From Marisa cornuarietis (taxonomy: Eukaryota > Mollusca > Gastropoda > Architaenioglossa > Ampullariidae), in assembly GCA_004794655.1 (NCBI GenBank), contig SMMW01000509.1, positions 62,001 to 126,000 of the forward strand: DNA of 64,000 bases, read 5' to 3'. Below are positions 10,500 to 21,279 of this stretch, piece by piece. The stretch's first letter is position 1; the number at the start of each line of letters is the position of its first letter. The notes below the pieces were generated by a model. It was not told the DNA's origin, ran no database searches, and saw only the letters and a program-made list of their open reading frames with translations. The translations under genes were made by a program, and so were the position numbers.

Positions 10500-11450
10500 A
10501 ATGGGAGAGGAGTCAAATGTATAATGATGTTATATAATTGTACCCTGGAGTGCGCGGTGCAAGTAATTTGTCGACCTGTCACTTAGTTTCTTTAATGTAA
10601 ACCGCTGATTACAAAGTTTAATATTTGTTGGTCAAAGTTTCTCTTTTTGATCCTGCAGTGTAACTGAGGACAGTTTACTTTGCAAGTTATCAACGTTTAG
10701 AAAAATATCAAATAGTTATTTGTTTTCGTTGGAACAATTGGCTTCTTTTCATGTTTTCTACTGATAAAAGTTTTTCCAACAAAATTTCACATTTATGTTT
10801 TTATAGTAAATTATTCGGAACTTTCTTGATTTTCTGTCAGTTAGGATGTGAAAGACTATTTTCTGTTTCTGTTATCTTTGAGAGATTTTCTTCTAACATT
10901 GACGTAGACTAATTTTATAATGATTGTTCGAGGAAAAAAGAAATCGTTTCTAGAAATGCCAGGAATTAATGGCATTGTCAGACTTTAAAAAACAAACTTT
11001 GCCTTGACGGGCACTTCAATTTTCAATTTTCAGTTTACAACTTGCAGCTTTGATGTGAGAAGTTATCTTATCTAACACAAATTTGTTTCATGATGTGTAA
11101 TTCTACCCCATCTTGCTTGTGAGTTTTATTGTTTGTATTTCAAATTATTTAATACAATGTTTTTGGACTTTGTGTTTAGAGAGACAAGCACAGACGCACA
11201 CACAAATTAAGTATTTAAGAAAACAGTCGTTGTTCGATTGCTGAGTGTAGTAGTTATATCATGTGTTACATCAACTTTTGATGGAAATTCTTACAGATAT
11301 AAAATCTGGCATTTCGCGCACTCAGACATTTTTGGTGGGAAAAGGTGACAGAATAAGTCTGACCATCTCGCAGCAGAAGCGATCCAAGTTAGTTTGATGT
11401 TAGCATCTAGGCCAGCTGCCTCCTTTTCTAACATTCTCCTAGCATAATGA
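10500..11450. other. Duplicated 5' flank of unit A, no gene
   Basis: AT-rich sequence, alignable by eye with 22860-23200, 37330-37640, 50930-51200 and 58430-58800 (shared phrase AACAATTGGCTT or close variants). No coding exon seen. Confidence 0.6.
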
Positions 11451-11451
11451 T

Positions 11452-11690
11452 AATACTAAAATAATAAAACGTGTAGTTTATATAGCGCATGATCACTGTC
11501 AGGCAGTACCATGCTCTCCTCGCTTAGGACAAGTGGGAGACATGGATTGCACAGGAAGGACGGAAGGAGGGACAACAGTGCAGACAAGTAATAAAAGACA
11601 AACATAGAAGACACAAAGAGGAATCAGGGAACAAACAGTAAAGATGGAGTGGACTAATCAATAAACTATAATCACAACTTTTGACAACTA
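11452..11690 (-). mobile_element. LINE 3' tail relic
   Basis: A TTATATAGCGCATGATCACT phrase, preceded by TAA-rich sequence, resembles the 3' UTR and tail of the L2-like LINE at 4289 (TTTTATAGCGCATATTCACA). Only the 3' end of a related element remains. Confidence 0.55.
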
Positions 11691-11749
11691 ATCTCTCTCA
11701 ATCTATTGCCAGTTCTTATCATAACTGTTTAGTATAATAGGTCAAGACT

Positions 11750-14165
11750 TGTTTCAGGAAATATCGTGCACAAACCATATTGAGTGCAAATTCTGCCTTT
11801 TAACATTTTGCATATTTATTGTCAGTATTTTTTTTAGAAAATCACTAGATGACATGCAGATCCACCTCAATACCCTTGATATCTGCTCAAAGACATTGCA
11901 AACATTCACACGGTGTAGTCCGGATACAGAACTCCAGATATTTAGTGACACAAACGACAAGTTGTACTCTCTCTCTTTCACATCTACCTCTCTCTCTCTT
12001 TCACATCTACCTCTCTCTCTTTCTCACCCACCCACCCACACACACACACGCGCTTGCACATACACGCATACATGCACGCACGCACGAACGAGAGTAAAAT
12101 ATATGAACACACGACAACTAAAAATATCCACAATACTTTTATTCAGTATAAACAACACTGAAAAGTAACCTTTCATTTTAATAAGGGTAAACAGAGACCT
12201 GGTGTTTAATTATAATCAATGTAAAATATACCGATATGTCGTCTTTAACTTTAATTAGTATAAAGCAATTGACATTTGGTCTTTCATTTTAATCACTGTG
12301 TTCAGATTGCAGATAGCACAGTGTCGTACCCCGTGGTCTGTCCCTCGTTCCTAAATTTGTCAGGATTTATTTTTTCGGACAGGAGGTGTTTAATTTTAAC
12401 CAGTTAACCTGTCATTAAATATAATGAGTGTGAAATACATTAATATGTTGTGTTTTATGAATGTAAGGAAAGTAGTGATTCACGTGATGACCTTGCATAA
12501 GACACGTTCATTGACGCCGATTGATTAACGAGGGCAGACTGAGTAGTATTTCACTAACAGGGTAAGGCACTAAAAGTCACACAAATATTCATTGTTATGT
12601 TCTTTTTGCTGCTTGAAATGATGTAGCATGCAGTATGTTATCATCAGGCAAAATTAAGTACAGTTTGAACATTAGAAGTACCCGTTGCTAAGGGAAAACC
12701 TAGTGGAATCGCTGAAAATCTTTGAACCCGCTTTTCTCGAAAAGGCCGCCACCGTACTCGCACACTTCAAACCTTTATAACTCACTCAATTTTAGGGCTA
12801 GAAGAACAAGTCTGGTATCAAAAGAAAGGTCAGAATCTGTACTTTTTAAAAATATGCAAATTGTCATATCTCAAATTGCCGACTTTAGACTCATTTCGTC
12901 GTGGAGGGTCACAAATGCTCTTGTTTCGAGAAGCATCGGTCGTCGCAGAGCCGGCTGGGCGCCTTCATTATGTGAAGCGAACGGAGATCACTGACCTAAT
13001 GATCCTTACCTATAACAAAGTAAGTTTTCATATACTTCATGTCCCTTTTTTGTGCCTCGAATTCCGTCTCGACTGCGAGAAACAGTAATTACTTTAATGG
13101 AAATTGTACGCGTTTTTATACTTTTGTAAATAAGGCATTACACGTGCTTCAGTATTACAGGGTGATGCTATGGGATCACTTTCATCAGTCTCATTGTCCG
13201 GTCTACAGTCTTCAATCGTTCAGCCTACTGGTGCTAACGGAGCGGTGTTATTTGCACAGGACCCGGATGTACACTGCTTGTGGTCGAGCACTGGAAGTGG
13301 AAACAAGTGTCTTCTCATTTTTTTAAGCGCTACTTGTGCGTCTTTTTCCACATCGTCTGCACGAGGTGACCTCTGCCCTTCGGGGTATAAATGCTGTCGT
13401 CTCATCGTCGTGTTTAGAGAACATCTCGACGATTCTTAATTTTAGAATAAATGTTGTTGTATCGTCTGCCCAGTTTAGACTATCTCCCTTACATTACCAC
13501 TCTCTGTAACCTATAAGTATTAATGTTTGGCTGTGAGTCCGAGAGACTTGATTTGGACGTTAAATTAAGTTTCCTGTGGAAAATGCTAACATGATATGAC
13601 AAGTGAAGCGGATTTTGTTGATAGCTGAGGTATCTTTACGGGAAAAGATGCTTCTAAATTTGATGAGTGTGGGTGTTTAACTATTTGAAAGAGCCACAGA
13701 GCCTTAATTTATATTTTATTAATGATATGGTATGTGGCTCGAATGTTCTTTAACGACTTGTTTATTCTCCTGAAGTATTCTGTAAACGGCTTTAAATCCG
13801 TATTTGTTAATGTTGTCTTCACCGGATACCGCTATTTCTATGTAAAGAGTCGTCCAAACTTTTAATGTTTTGTAGTATTTTGATATTCTGCTGTAAATCT
13901 TGTGTTGTATATTCCACTGCTTATTTATTTTTAATGAAGCTAAACAAAAGGAAACTAAAATAAATTAGAAATTCCAAATTTTAGACTAGGCATAAAGTTC
14001 ATGAAAAGCCCACTCACAAATGTTCATTATTATTGTGTGAAGGAACACCCACTGTCACAGATGTGTCCGTTCAAAGCACAGTGTGAGGTGACAATAAGAA
14101 TCAACGCTATAAACGTTTCATTGAAACTAACCGATGCTAAAACCTCTTACTGCTGAATGTAGATT
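11750..14165. other. Tandemly duplicated 3' flank block (unit B)
   Basis: Similar, in order, to 26010-28020, 42190-44150 and 59580-61560. Shared landmarks are a CT/CA-rich tract near 11970-12060, the phrase TTAATTATAATCAATGTAAA near 12206, and a TTCAGCCTACTGGTGCTAAC-type segment near 13220. Frames inside (for example 12722-12994) are not preserved between the copies, so I read the block as non-coding. Confidence 0.6.
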
Positions 14166-15490
14166 TATTTACTTTTATTTTTGTTGCATTCGCAGGAAAG
14201 GGCAACGTCTTAAAATGAAGAAGCAGGTTCACCTAATCTTTTATCCATCTTCTTCTGTAATTTCGAAGATAGTAGCTTATTTTCCAATACCTCTAAGCTA
14301 GGCCTGCATAAGACCATAAGCTTAATATTTTGATGCCCTGGCTGGCTAGTTTAAAGGCCATGTGGTCGCCGCTACCGCCATTTTTTGCACCGGCCTAGAA
14401 GGAAAGCGGTTGACACAGACGTCTCCCCCTCACTATATTCATAGAAAAGGAAAAATGGCCCGACTGCCTCTTGGGAAATCATGGAAATAGAAAGGCTAAG
14501 GCTACATAAAATCTTGATACATAGCATCAGCGAGCAAAGACTTTCTACGATGAAAGTACCAGCCAGGGCCCAGCGCCTGCGTGTTCGTGACCAGGCCGAC
14601 TATCGGCTGTGGTTCACATGGAGAAGAAATGGGCGCTATCAAGTGTATAATGCTCAATGTTAGGACCATGGATATATGCCGCAGAAAAGACAACATGCTG
14701 GATCGGTCGAGGCCCGGATCAACAATGACCGCGCTCCCTATCGGCAGGCTCCAGCTCCTGGAACCGAAGCAGAAATCAAGCTGAGACACTGAGAGAAGGA
14801 ACATCAACTGGCACGTGGAACATCTGCACGTTACACCTGTCCGGCAAAGTGCAACAACTCACCCACGAGCTAAAACGGGACCGGTGGGACGCGGAGTAAA
14901 ATGGACAGAATCTGGAGAAACAGCTACGGACGACAGCCACAAACGCCAGACATGAGTACGGCGTGGTCTTCCTCGTGCACAGAAAATTCACCGGACACAT
15001 CATCAGCTGTACATCGGTATCCAGCAGGCTGATCTGCATACTGGCAACAGCCCAGGAAGTAATAGGACGACAAAGGAATAAGAAGCAGCCATGGGTTACA
15101 AACGATATCACAGATCTCTGTAACCAAAGAAGGGCGTTGAAGAGAGAAAAGAAAAGCAGCCCGAAGCAACTACCAAGTACAAATAAATGAGCTGTGCCAT
15201 CGAGAAAATAACAAAGGCAGCTAGGGAGAACTGGATCGAGAGCCGATGCTGGTACATAGAGGATGAAATAGCACGAGGCGATAGCCAGGCGTTGATAATG
15301 TGCCATGTGAGCTGCTCAAGCTGAGGGGGGAGGAAGAAGCTACAAAGGCCAGCACTGTTCTGTGCCAAAGAGTCTGGAAACTTACAATAGGCAATAGACA
15401 AGAGTGGCGGCCCTGTCAGCTGCCGGGTCTATCCATGTGCTCCCCCCAACGACAGGTGCCGGTCAAGGGACAACTGACTGACTGAACATA
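14165..15490 (+). mobile_element. Internally deleted LINE relic (endonuclease-reverse transcriptase family)
   Basis: Plus strand. An APE endonuclease start is readable (GTWNICTLHLSGK near 14813, HEYGVVFLVHRKFTG near 14950). It jumps at about 15050 to the linker (EVIGRQRNKKQPWV) and again near 15290 to a pre-RT piece (VPCELLKLRGEEEATKA). This is the same family whose reverse transcriptase part is spread through intron 0 of B-E. The flanks line up with 28010-28040, where unit C has no insertion. Confidence 0.7.
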
Positions 15491-16080
15491 CATAAATATG
15501 TTTTCTTAGAGGGTTTCGAGTTATATACTTCAGAAAATCCAAAATACGCCACCCAGTAAACCTAGTGCGTTAATTAAAAAGATCTTCACAGTGTGCTGTC
15601 AAAACGAAGAGCAAAACAAAGGTATTAAGGTCTCCAGGGCACTTAAAGTCAATGGTTCATAATCACAATTGTTTTATATATTTATGAAAGACGTATTTAA
15701 TCTCTTGTCGTAGGGTTTCCCCCCAGAATTTTTCATCCAGAGCATTTTGCTTTTAATAGCCCCAGTTGACTCCAATCTCAAACGCACCAGCTTGATGTAA
15801 TTGTCAAAAACATTCGTTTGACGTGAATTTGACACCCACTAGTCTGACATGATTTAATTAAATATTCGTTTTTTGTTATCAACAATTAATATATCTACAA
15901 TAATAAAATGTTTATAACGTGTTAGCACTAAATTAAAAGGTCCTCACACTCTGATGCTTATATATATATATCAAGGACATAAGTACTTTTAAAAGGCTCT
16001 TATCCGCAGTTTGGTATCAGATTAATGATAATTTGCAGATAAGAGCTGCCATTGTTACTCTCATATTAACAGTATATACC
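15490..16080. other. Duplicated 3' flank with minisatellite seed (unit B)
   Basis: Continues the homology to 28030-29700. At 15785-15860 there are two to three degenerate copies of the 26-bp monomer that is amplified in the C and F units. No gene. Confidence 0.6.
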
Positions 16081-16099
16081 ATTTTGAATTAATGACGGC

Positions 16100-16435
16100 C
16101 GATGGGAAAGTTAATACAGTTCACCACCAAACGACCAGATGCTTGGTCTGAAACGCCACCAACAGACCATCATCTGCCGCCTGCACACCGGACACTGGCG
16201 ACTGCGTGCGCCACACATGTGAAGCCTAGGGCTTCATACACTGAAAACTTCACATGCGAGACAGACTCACATACCCCTGATAATATCCTGCAGTTCTGTC
16301 CTTTACACAGACAGATGTGGCTAATGGGAGCCACATCGGTAAAGAAGCTCTGGGGAACCAAGGACAACAGCTCTTTTCATCACCAAGCAGAGGTCTGACG
16401 AGCGTGGCCCTTGGGAACGCCAAAGAAAGAAAGAA
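16100..16435 (+). mobile_element. LINE C-terminal relic (RNase H/zinc-knuckle type tail)
   Basis: Frames around 16160-16330 read like the C-terminal tail of a LINE whose ORF ends in a HTGHWRLR...TPDNILQFCPLHRQMW pattern, shifted between frames, followed by an AAAGAAAGAAAG tail. It is absent from the matching positions in units C and D. Confidence 0.55.
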
Positions 16436-16499
16436 GAATTTATAACAATAATACCGAATACAAAAATATTTACAGTTTGATATCAGTTTAGTAAAACGT

Positions 16500-16670
16500 C
16501 CATGTTTGTACTCATGTCGCATGCCACTTACAACACATACCTGCTGATGCCTCTGCTGCGAATGTCTTTTTTCATGTCTCTCTTCACTTCATTTCTGCTA
16601 CAAGACCAGATGGTGCTGGACATTCTCAGCGAAGTTGAAGGACGTCTCCGTATACTGTATGGTACTTAAC
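16500..16670 (-). other. Conserved downstream block with donor-like site (unit B)
   Basis: Minus-strand junction GGCATCAGCAG|GTATGTGTT at 16541/16540, 587 bp past the stop of receptor B. See unit A. Confidence 0.45.
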
Positions 16671-16741
16671 TGTTGTTGCCGGAATTAGAGTAAATCAATA
16701 ACATCAACAGAGTATCTGGAAAATAATACAAAATCTCGATG

Positions 16742-16747
16742 TTTATT
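16742..16747 (-). terminator. Possible poly(A) signal of receptor B
   Basis: AATAAA on the minus strand about 385 bp after the stop codon. It is the only clean hexamer I noted in the first 500 bases downstream. Confidence 0.35.
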
Positions 16748-17127
16748 AAAAAATCACTGTGTAAACGTCGGTCATTTTCTCTTAGATTAGCTGGGAGTGT
16801 CTGACAATGGATATGGGTGAACCTTGCACCACTGACCGGCTGTCCCTGTGTAGAGGGGCGGCCGGTAGGTCGGTGTCTGTTGTTAGTTTAAGTTTTGGTG
16901 CTCGAAACACATCGCTCCGCGAAGAAAGGGTGCTCGGTGGTGAGTGGCTAGGGTTCTTGCTCCAAGTCGCTGCGGTCGTACAGGAGTCCCTTCATTACAG
17001 GGTCGCACACTTGCTGGCTACTTCCTGGCTCTGTTTGAGTGTGATGGAGAAAGTTTTCTGACACATCATAACCCCACCACACGGTTACACCCGGATAAAT
17101 TAATATGCAAGTGTGTGCTTGTAGCCC

Positions 17128-17605
17128 TTACTGCTTCACACATGACAGAATGTCCTTCAACGTAGTGCGAAACCGCGACCCCATGTGGTAGTAGATGACA
17201 AAGTTCAAGGACATGGTCACCATCCGTAACACGGAAACGATTCTCCACAGCACGGACAGAAGGTTGTAGTAGCGGTCTGAGCTGCTCAGTTCCTTCACCA
17301 AGTACAGCGACAACTGCAACATGACAACAGGCGAGAAGCAGACGATGAACAAGAGAGACGACGCCAGCAACATCTTGGTGATCGCCAATTCTTTCTTCGA
17401 AAGTTTCGAGAAATCTTTTGACTGTTGTGATTTGTCGGAACGTCCCACCATTCCGTGCAGGTAGCGCCACCTAGAGGCCTGGTAGAGCTTGATGACCGTA
17501 ATGATGGAGGTGATGATGATAAGAAACAGAAGGACGATTGTGAAGACGACAGCGTAGACAAATACGTCGATAATATCGAAGATATATTTGTGATCCAAGT
17601 AAAAA
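17128..17605 (-). CDS. Receptor B exon 4 (TM5-TM7)
   Basis: Acceptor AATTCAG before 17605. It completes an AG|T Ser codon and runs to TAA at 17128. ICL3 reads RWRYLHGMVGRSDKSQQ, ending in the KKELAITKM entry to TM6. Confidence 0.9.
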
Positions 17606-17935
17606 CTGAATTAAAAAAAAAAGAAACAAATATCTTACCATTTAAATAAATGTTTAAGACATTTCTCTATCAAGGGTTTTTGTTGTCGCCATTCTACCTT
17701 TTTGTAATTACCAGTTTAATCTTTTCGAGAGTTATTTTTTATTCTAAATGAAGCGCATGTTTTATTACTTGGTAATACTCTTTGATTCTGTCTTTCTTTG
17801 CTAGTTATTTCTGCTGTTTTCATTATCGTTTTTCTGTCTTTGTTCATGTCTCATGTTTGTTGCTTCTTTTTCTGTACGAGGTTTTCTTTCTTTTAATGAT
17901 ATATTTTGTTTCAGTAATTCCGTCAAATTTGTCGT

Positions 17936-17975
<40 letters not shown>

Positions 17976-20512
17976 TCGAGTAGCCAGAGAGATCCCGTCT
18001 CTCCCTCACACACAAAACACACGCAAACAGAGCAAGAGAGAGAGAGAAAGAGCAGGGAATAAGTAGAGAAATAACATCAAAGGTGGCTGGCCGAAAGATT
18101 AACAATAAAGAATAGCTAAAGAGAAGTTAAAGAGTTAAAGACTATAAATAGTAGCTTACGTGTAATCCCTCACCTGGTGTAGCTGTTGGCTAAATCGGTC
18201 TCGTTAGCGAGAGGACCACCCCCCCCCCCACACACACACACACACACAGAGAAATCGAGTGTACGAGGGGCAGGGAATAATTCGAGGAATAGGAAGGAAT
18301 AGTGAAAGCAAAAAGTTAAAGACTATAAATAGTAGCTCGCCTCGTGTAGCTGTTGGCCAAGTCCGTCTCGTTAGTGAGAGGATCAAAGACACAGGTAAAG
18401 GTGTGCTTGTGACCGGCGATGAGGGCCATGCCGCCCACCAGAAACACGCCCATGATGCCGATGACGGCCGCCATGCTGGAAGTCTTGAGGTATTTCTGAG
18501 CCTTGAAAGGGCTGAACACACACAAGCACCGCTCGCACGCGATGACACACGTGATGAACTGAGACACTTTACTGAAGCCGGTGAAACCTGTGCGCGAATC
18601 ACAAAGAAAGAAAGAGAAATATTAATCTCATTTTCTTACTTTGCATCTTCTTCATTTTTTTCTCTTACGATGGTGGGGTTACGAGAACGACTTTATTGTA
18701 ACCAACAGAAGTGATTTCTATTTTACTCTTCAGTGTTCGTGAGCGAGCATGTGCGAGCGTGCATGCGCGCGCGCGCGCCCGTGTGTGTGTGTAAATGCGC
18801 GCTCGTGTGCGTGAGGGTTCGCAAAAGGTATTCTAATATTTAATAATTAGCGAGAATCTCCAGTATGATTGCTAATTTTTTTCTTTTTATAGAATACTTA
18901 ACACGCTGTCAAATAAAAGCTGACTACATAATAAATTAAGTGAGTACCTAAAATATTTTCCTCAAAGAAGCCTGGAGCCTTAAATAACGCTCTGTACATC
19001 TGCTCGAAATTTATAAGGAAGTGCCCTGTGATGCCCACAAGGTCTGTCAAAGACAACACAAACAGACACATGTTGATTCTCTCCCCAAGTCCCTGCCTGT
19101 AGAAGACAGCGGCGTTGAGGATGTTGGCTGGGAATCCCAACAGGAACAGAAGGGGCGGCACCGTGGCGTTGAGAACGATTCGGACCCAAACTTCAGCCTG
19201 CTCCAGCAAAATATAAAGAGAGGAACTCATTAAGCCACTGTGTCCGCGGTGCTGGGCGTCGGGGGTTTTCTCCAGATACTCCGGTTTTCTCCCCCTGCCT
19301 TTCTCCCCATAGTACGAAATCACCTCAAGGTGGAAGCACTTTCGTTGTAACTGTCACAGCCTCTGCGTTCACTTAACGCCTGGACATTTGCGCGTTCTTT
19401 TCTTTATAAACAAAACAACTCTTTCTTCTTTTTAAACATATATACATTTAATTAAATGATCAAAATATGGCAAAATACTTCAAAGAAATAATAAGGTATC
19501 TAAATATCAAATAGTGTATAAACAAGCACAAAGTCACTTTTCGATGATTCACAAACAAATATTTTAATCCACAAACGCCCTCTCTTAATAAGGTGCCGTT
19601 TCTCGGAACAAGTCACCCAACATCATACCACAAACGCTTCTCTTAATAAGGTGCCGTTTCTCGGAACGAGCCACCCAACATCATACCACAGACGCTGCCT
19701 CTCGGGGTCAGACGTTGAACTAGAAATGGCGCTGCCTCTTGGGGACGAGCGACCCAACCTTTTCTTTATTGACGCCGTCTCTCGGAACAGGCGTTATACA
19801 ACTCCATACTAACTCCATTCCTTGCTAACTGTATGCCATGCTAACTCCAGAAAACTCCAGATAACTCCATGCTAACTCCATTCCATGCTAACGGCGCCTA
19901 TAACAAAATTACAACAAAAGAAATTACTAATACTTATAGATCTATATCTCTATTTAAAAAATACAGGAAAAATTCACCTTATACAAAATAATCCAAGTTG
20001 CTAACAAAAACACAATAACGCACCTTTCTATGAAGACGCAGCCTTCACTTCCCCACACGCAGTGTCTCGCCACTTGCCGTGTCTCTCTGAGAAGTGAAGC
20101 GCTGGCCGGCAAAAGTTAACTAAAATACTCTTTACCCTTTCTTCTCTCACTATCTAAAAAAAAAAAAATCACTATGAGTCATGCACCAGGTGCGATTTGG
20201 GCATCCTCGCTGTACAGGCTATTAGCCTCCATGTCACCCCTCTGTGACAGTAACTAAACAAACCAATCAGCAACTTTGTCAATCTTTTATGATTTCTAGT
20301 ACCAATTTCATGTGGGTGGCTTAGAAAATACCTAAAAAAATTCCCACTGTGTTAAGGACGGGGGGGGGGCAGGGGGAAAGGGCGATTTAGATGAGGGTGT
20401 GAAGTAAGTGATGACAGTAGTGAGAGTGTAAAACGTCCGTCTGTATTGACTGTCATTGAGATATACCGACAATATTCAGGTAATCACGTACTTTACTCAA
20501 TACACTGTGACC

Positions 20513-20588
<76 letters not shown>

Positions 20589-21231
20589 TCCTTAACTATT
20601 CTGTAATTCATAATGTATTGAAGTGCCAGTTTGATGAATCCTAACCCATGGCGACATATCTATGCTATTGGAAGGGGCATTAGGCCAACCTGTTACTTAC
20701 GATATTGTAAGAAAAAAGATTTGTATCTATCCATTCGCTCTGTCATAAACACGTGTGGTCTTCTTGACTACCAGTTTCTGTATCATCAAACAGGCTTTTG
20801 TACTCTTTTGCTTCTGTTGTGCTACATGGGTTGATGATATTTTTTTGTTCTCGCGATGCTGTAGTCTAGACAAATACTGTTGTTCTTTCTGTGCTGTCAA
20901 GGGTCATGTGGATAAAATGTGGATCCTTTTATTTGTCAACATGTCTTCAGGGTACATAAGGCTCATTTGTCGTCCACAATTCCACAGAGAAACAATTTGT
21001 TGGGAGAATTTTGTCATCAGATAAAGGCAAAGATCTTTCTCACCTCCCACATCTACATACCTTGTGGCTGACGAGGTCGTATGGGTTTTCCCAAGGCTTG
21101 TAGGTATCAGACCGCACCACGATGCAGCCTTGTGGGACGTAAGACAAAGAGCCGCTAGAGGGCAGAGTGACTGTTGGTCCATTTCCTGGCCCGACAAACG
21201 TAGTCACGTGATACGAGCTGGCCTCCAGCAT
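17128..21231 (-). CDS. Receptor B: class A rhodopsin-like GPCR, putative chemosensory receptor
   Basis: Exons 21061-21231, 18948-19197, 18341-18587 and 17128-17605 give 381 residues. Approximate layout: N-terminus 1-60, TM1 64-89, TM2 98-121, TM3 142-160 ending in ER-C at 159-161, TM4 178-199, ECL2 with Cys206 and the sequon Asn213, TM5 234-263, basic ICL3, TM6 298-326 (CFSP 312-315), TM7 338-362 (Asn357 to Tyr361), tail with Cys378. No Cys sits at the usual TM3 start, so the canonical class A disulfide partner is missing; Cys in the N-terminus is a candidate substitute. The exon 3 donor is GC rather than GT, and a vestige of a second exon 3 end follows. Intron 1 holds a SINE with a nested TIR element. 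There are no stop codons in the frame; probably functional if the GC donor is used. Confidence 0.85.
17935..17978. repeat. (CTTT)n microsatellite
   Basis: Tetramer tract in intron 3 of receptor B. Confidence 0.95.
18171..18215 (-). pseudogene. Vestigial 3' end of a second exon 3 with GT donor
   Basis: Minus-strand copy of the last ~40 bases of exon 3, including the CACCAG|GTGAGG donor found in A, C and D. It breaks off at 18215 into a C-run and a CA repeat. It lies 126 bp 3' of the complete exon 3. Confidence 0.8.
18341..18587 (-). CDS. Receptor B exon 3 (TM3-TM4) with GC donor
   Basis: Acceptor GCACAG at 18588. The end is ACACGAG followed by GCGAGC, so this intron would be GC-AG. Receptor E has the same ACACGAG but followed by GTGAGC. 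Confidence 0.85.
18745..18815. repeat. Alternating purine-pyrimidine (CG/TG) tract
   Basis: In intron 2 of B: a GCGCGCGCGCGC core flanked by TGTG runs. The matching introns of A, C, D and E have only short TG/CG phrases. Confidence 0.8.
18948..19197 (-). CDS. Receptor B exon 2 (TM1-TM2)
   Basis: Acceptor GGAGCAG before 19197, donor TTTTAG|GTACTC. ECL1 reads APGFFEENIL. Confidence 0.9.
19242..20275 (+). mobile_element. 5'-truncated SINE split by a 900-bp element
   Basis: Sense on the plus strand: 19242-19350 carries the GGGTTTTCTCC body and the CGAAATCACC tail start; 20251-20275 continues with CTAAACAAACCAATCA, matching the tail of the SINE at 1540. The interruption is exactly the TIR element at 19351-20250. 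Confidence 0.7.
19351..20250. mobile_element. 900-bp non-autonomous TIR element, TAA target duplication
   Basis: Starts CTGTCACAG and ends CTGTGACAG, flanked by TAA at 19348-19350 and 20251-20253. The inside has no transposase. It contains two ~59-bp direct repeats at about 19570-19687 (GGTGCCGTTTCTCGGAAC core) and a run of AACTCCATNCTAACTCCA-like phrases near 19800-19890. A 3-bp TAA duplication fits PIF/Harbinger, but the short TIR makes that only tentative. Confidence 0.65.
20513..20590. repeat. (CTTT)n microsatellite
   Basis: About nineteen tetramers in intron 1 of receptor B. Confidence 0.95.
21061..21231 (-). CDS. Receptor B exon 1 (N-terminus)
   Basis: ATG at 21231, 9 nt after the acceptor TTTTGCGCAG; donor CACAAG|GTATGT at 21061. 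It starts MLEASSYHVTTF and has one Cys (PQGC). No signal peptide is evident, as is usual for class A receptors. Confidence 0.87.
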
Positions 21232-21279
21232 CGTAGTTCCCTGCGCAAAACTTATGCGTTCTCATCATCTTCAAAATGT

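Noticed and set aside
12722..12994. 90-residue plus-strand frame
   Set aside because: Not preserved in the homologous parts of the C, D and F flanks and without recognisable domain.
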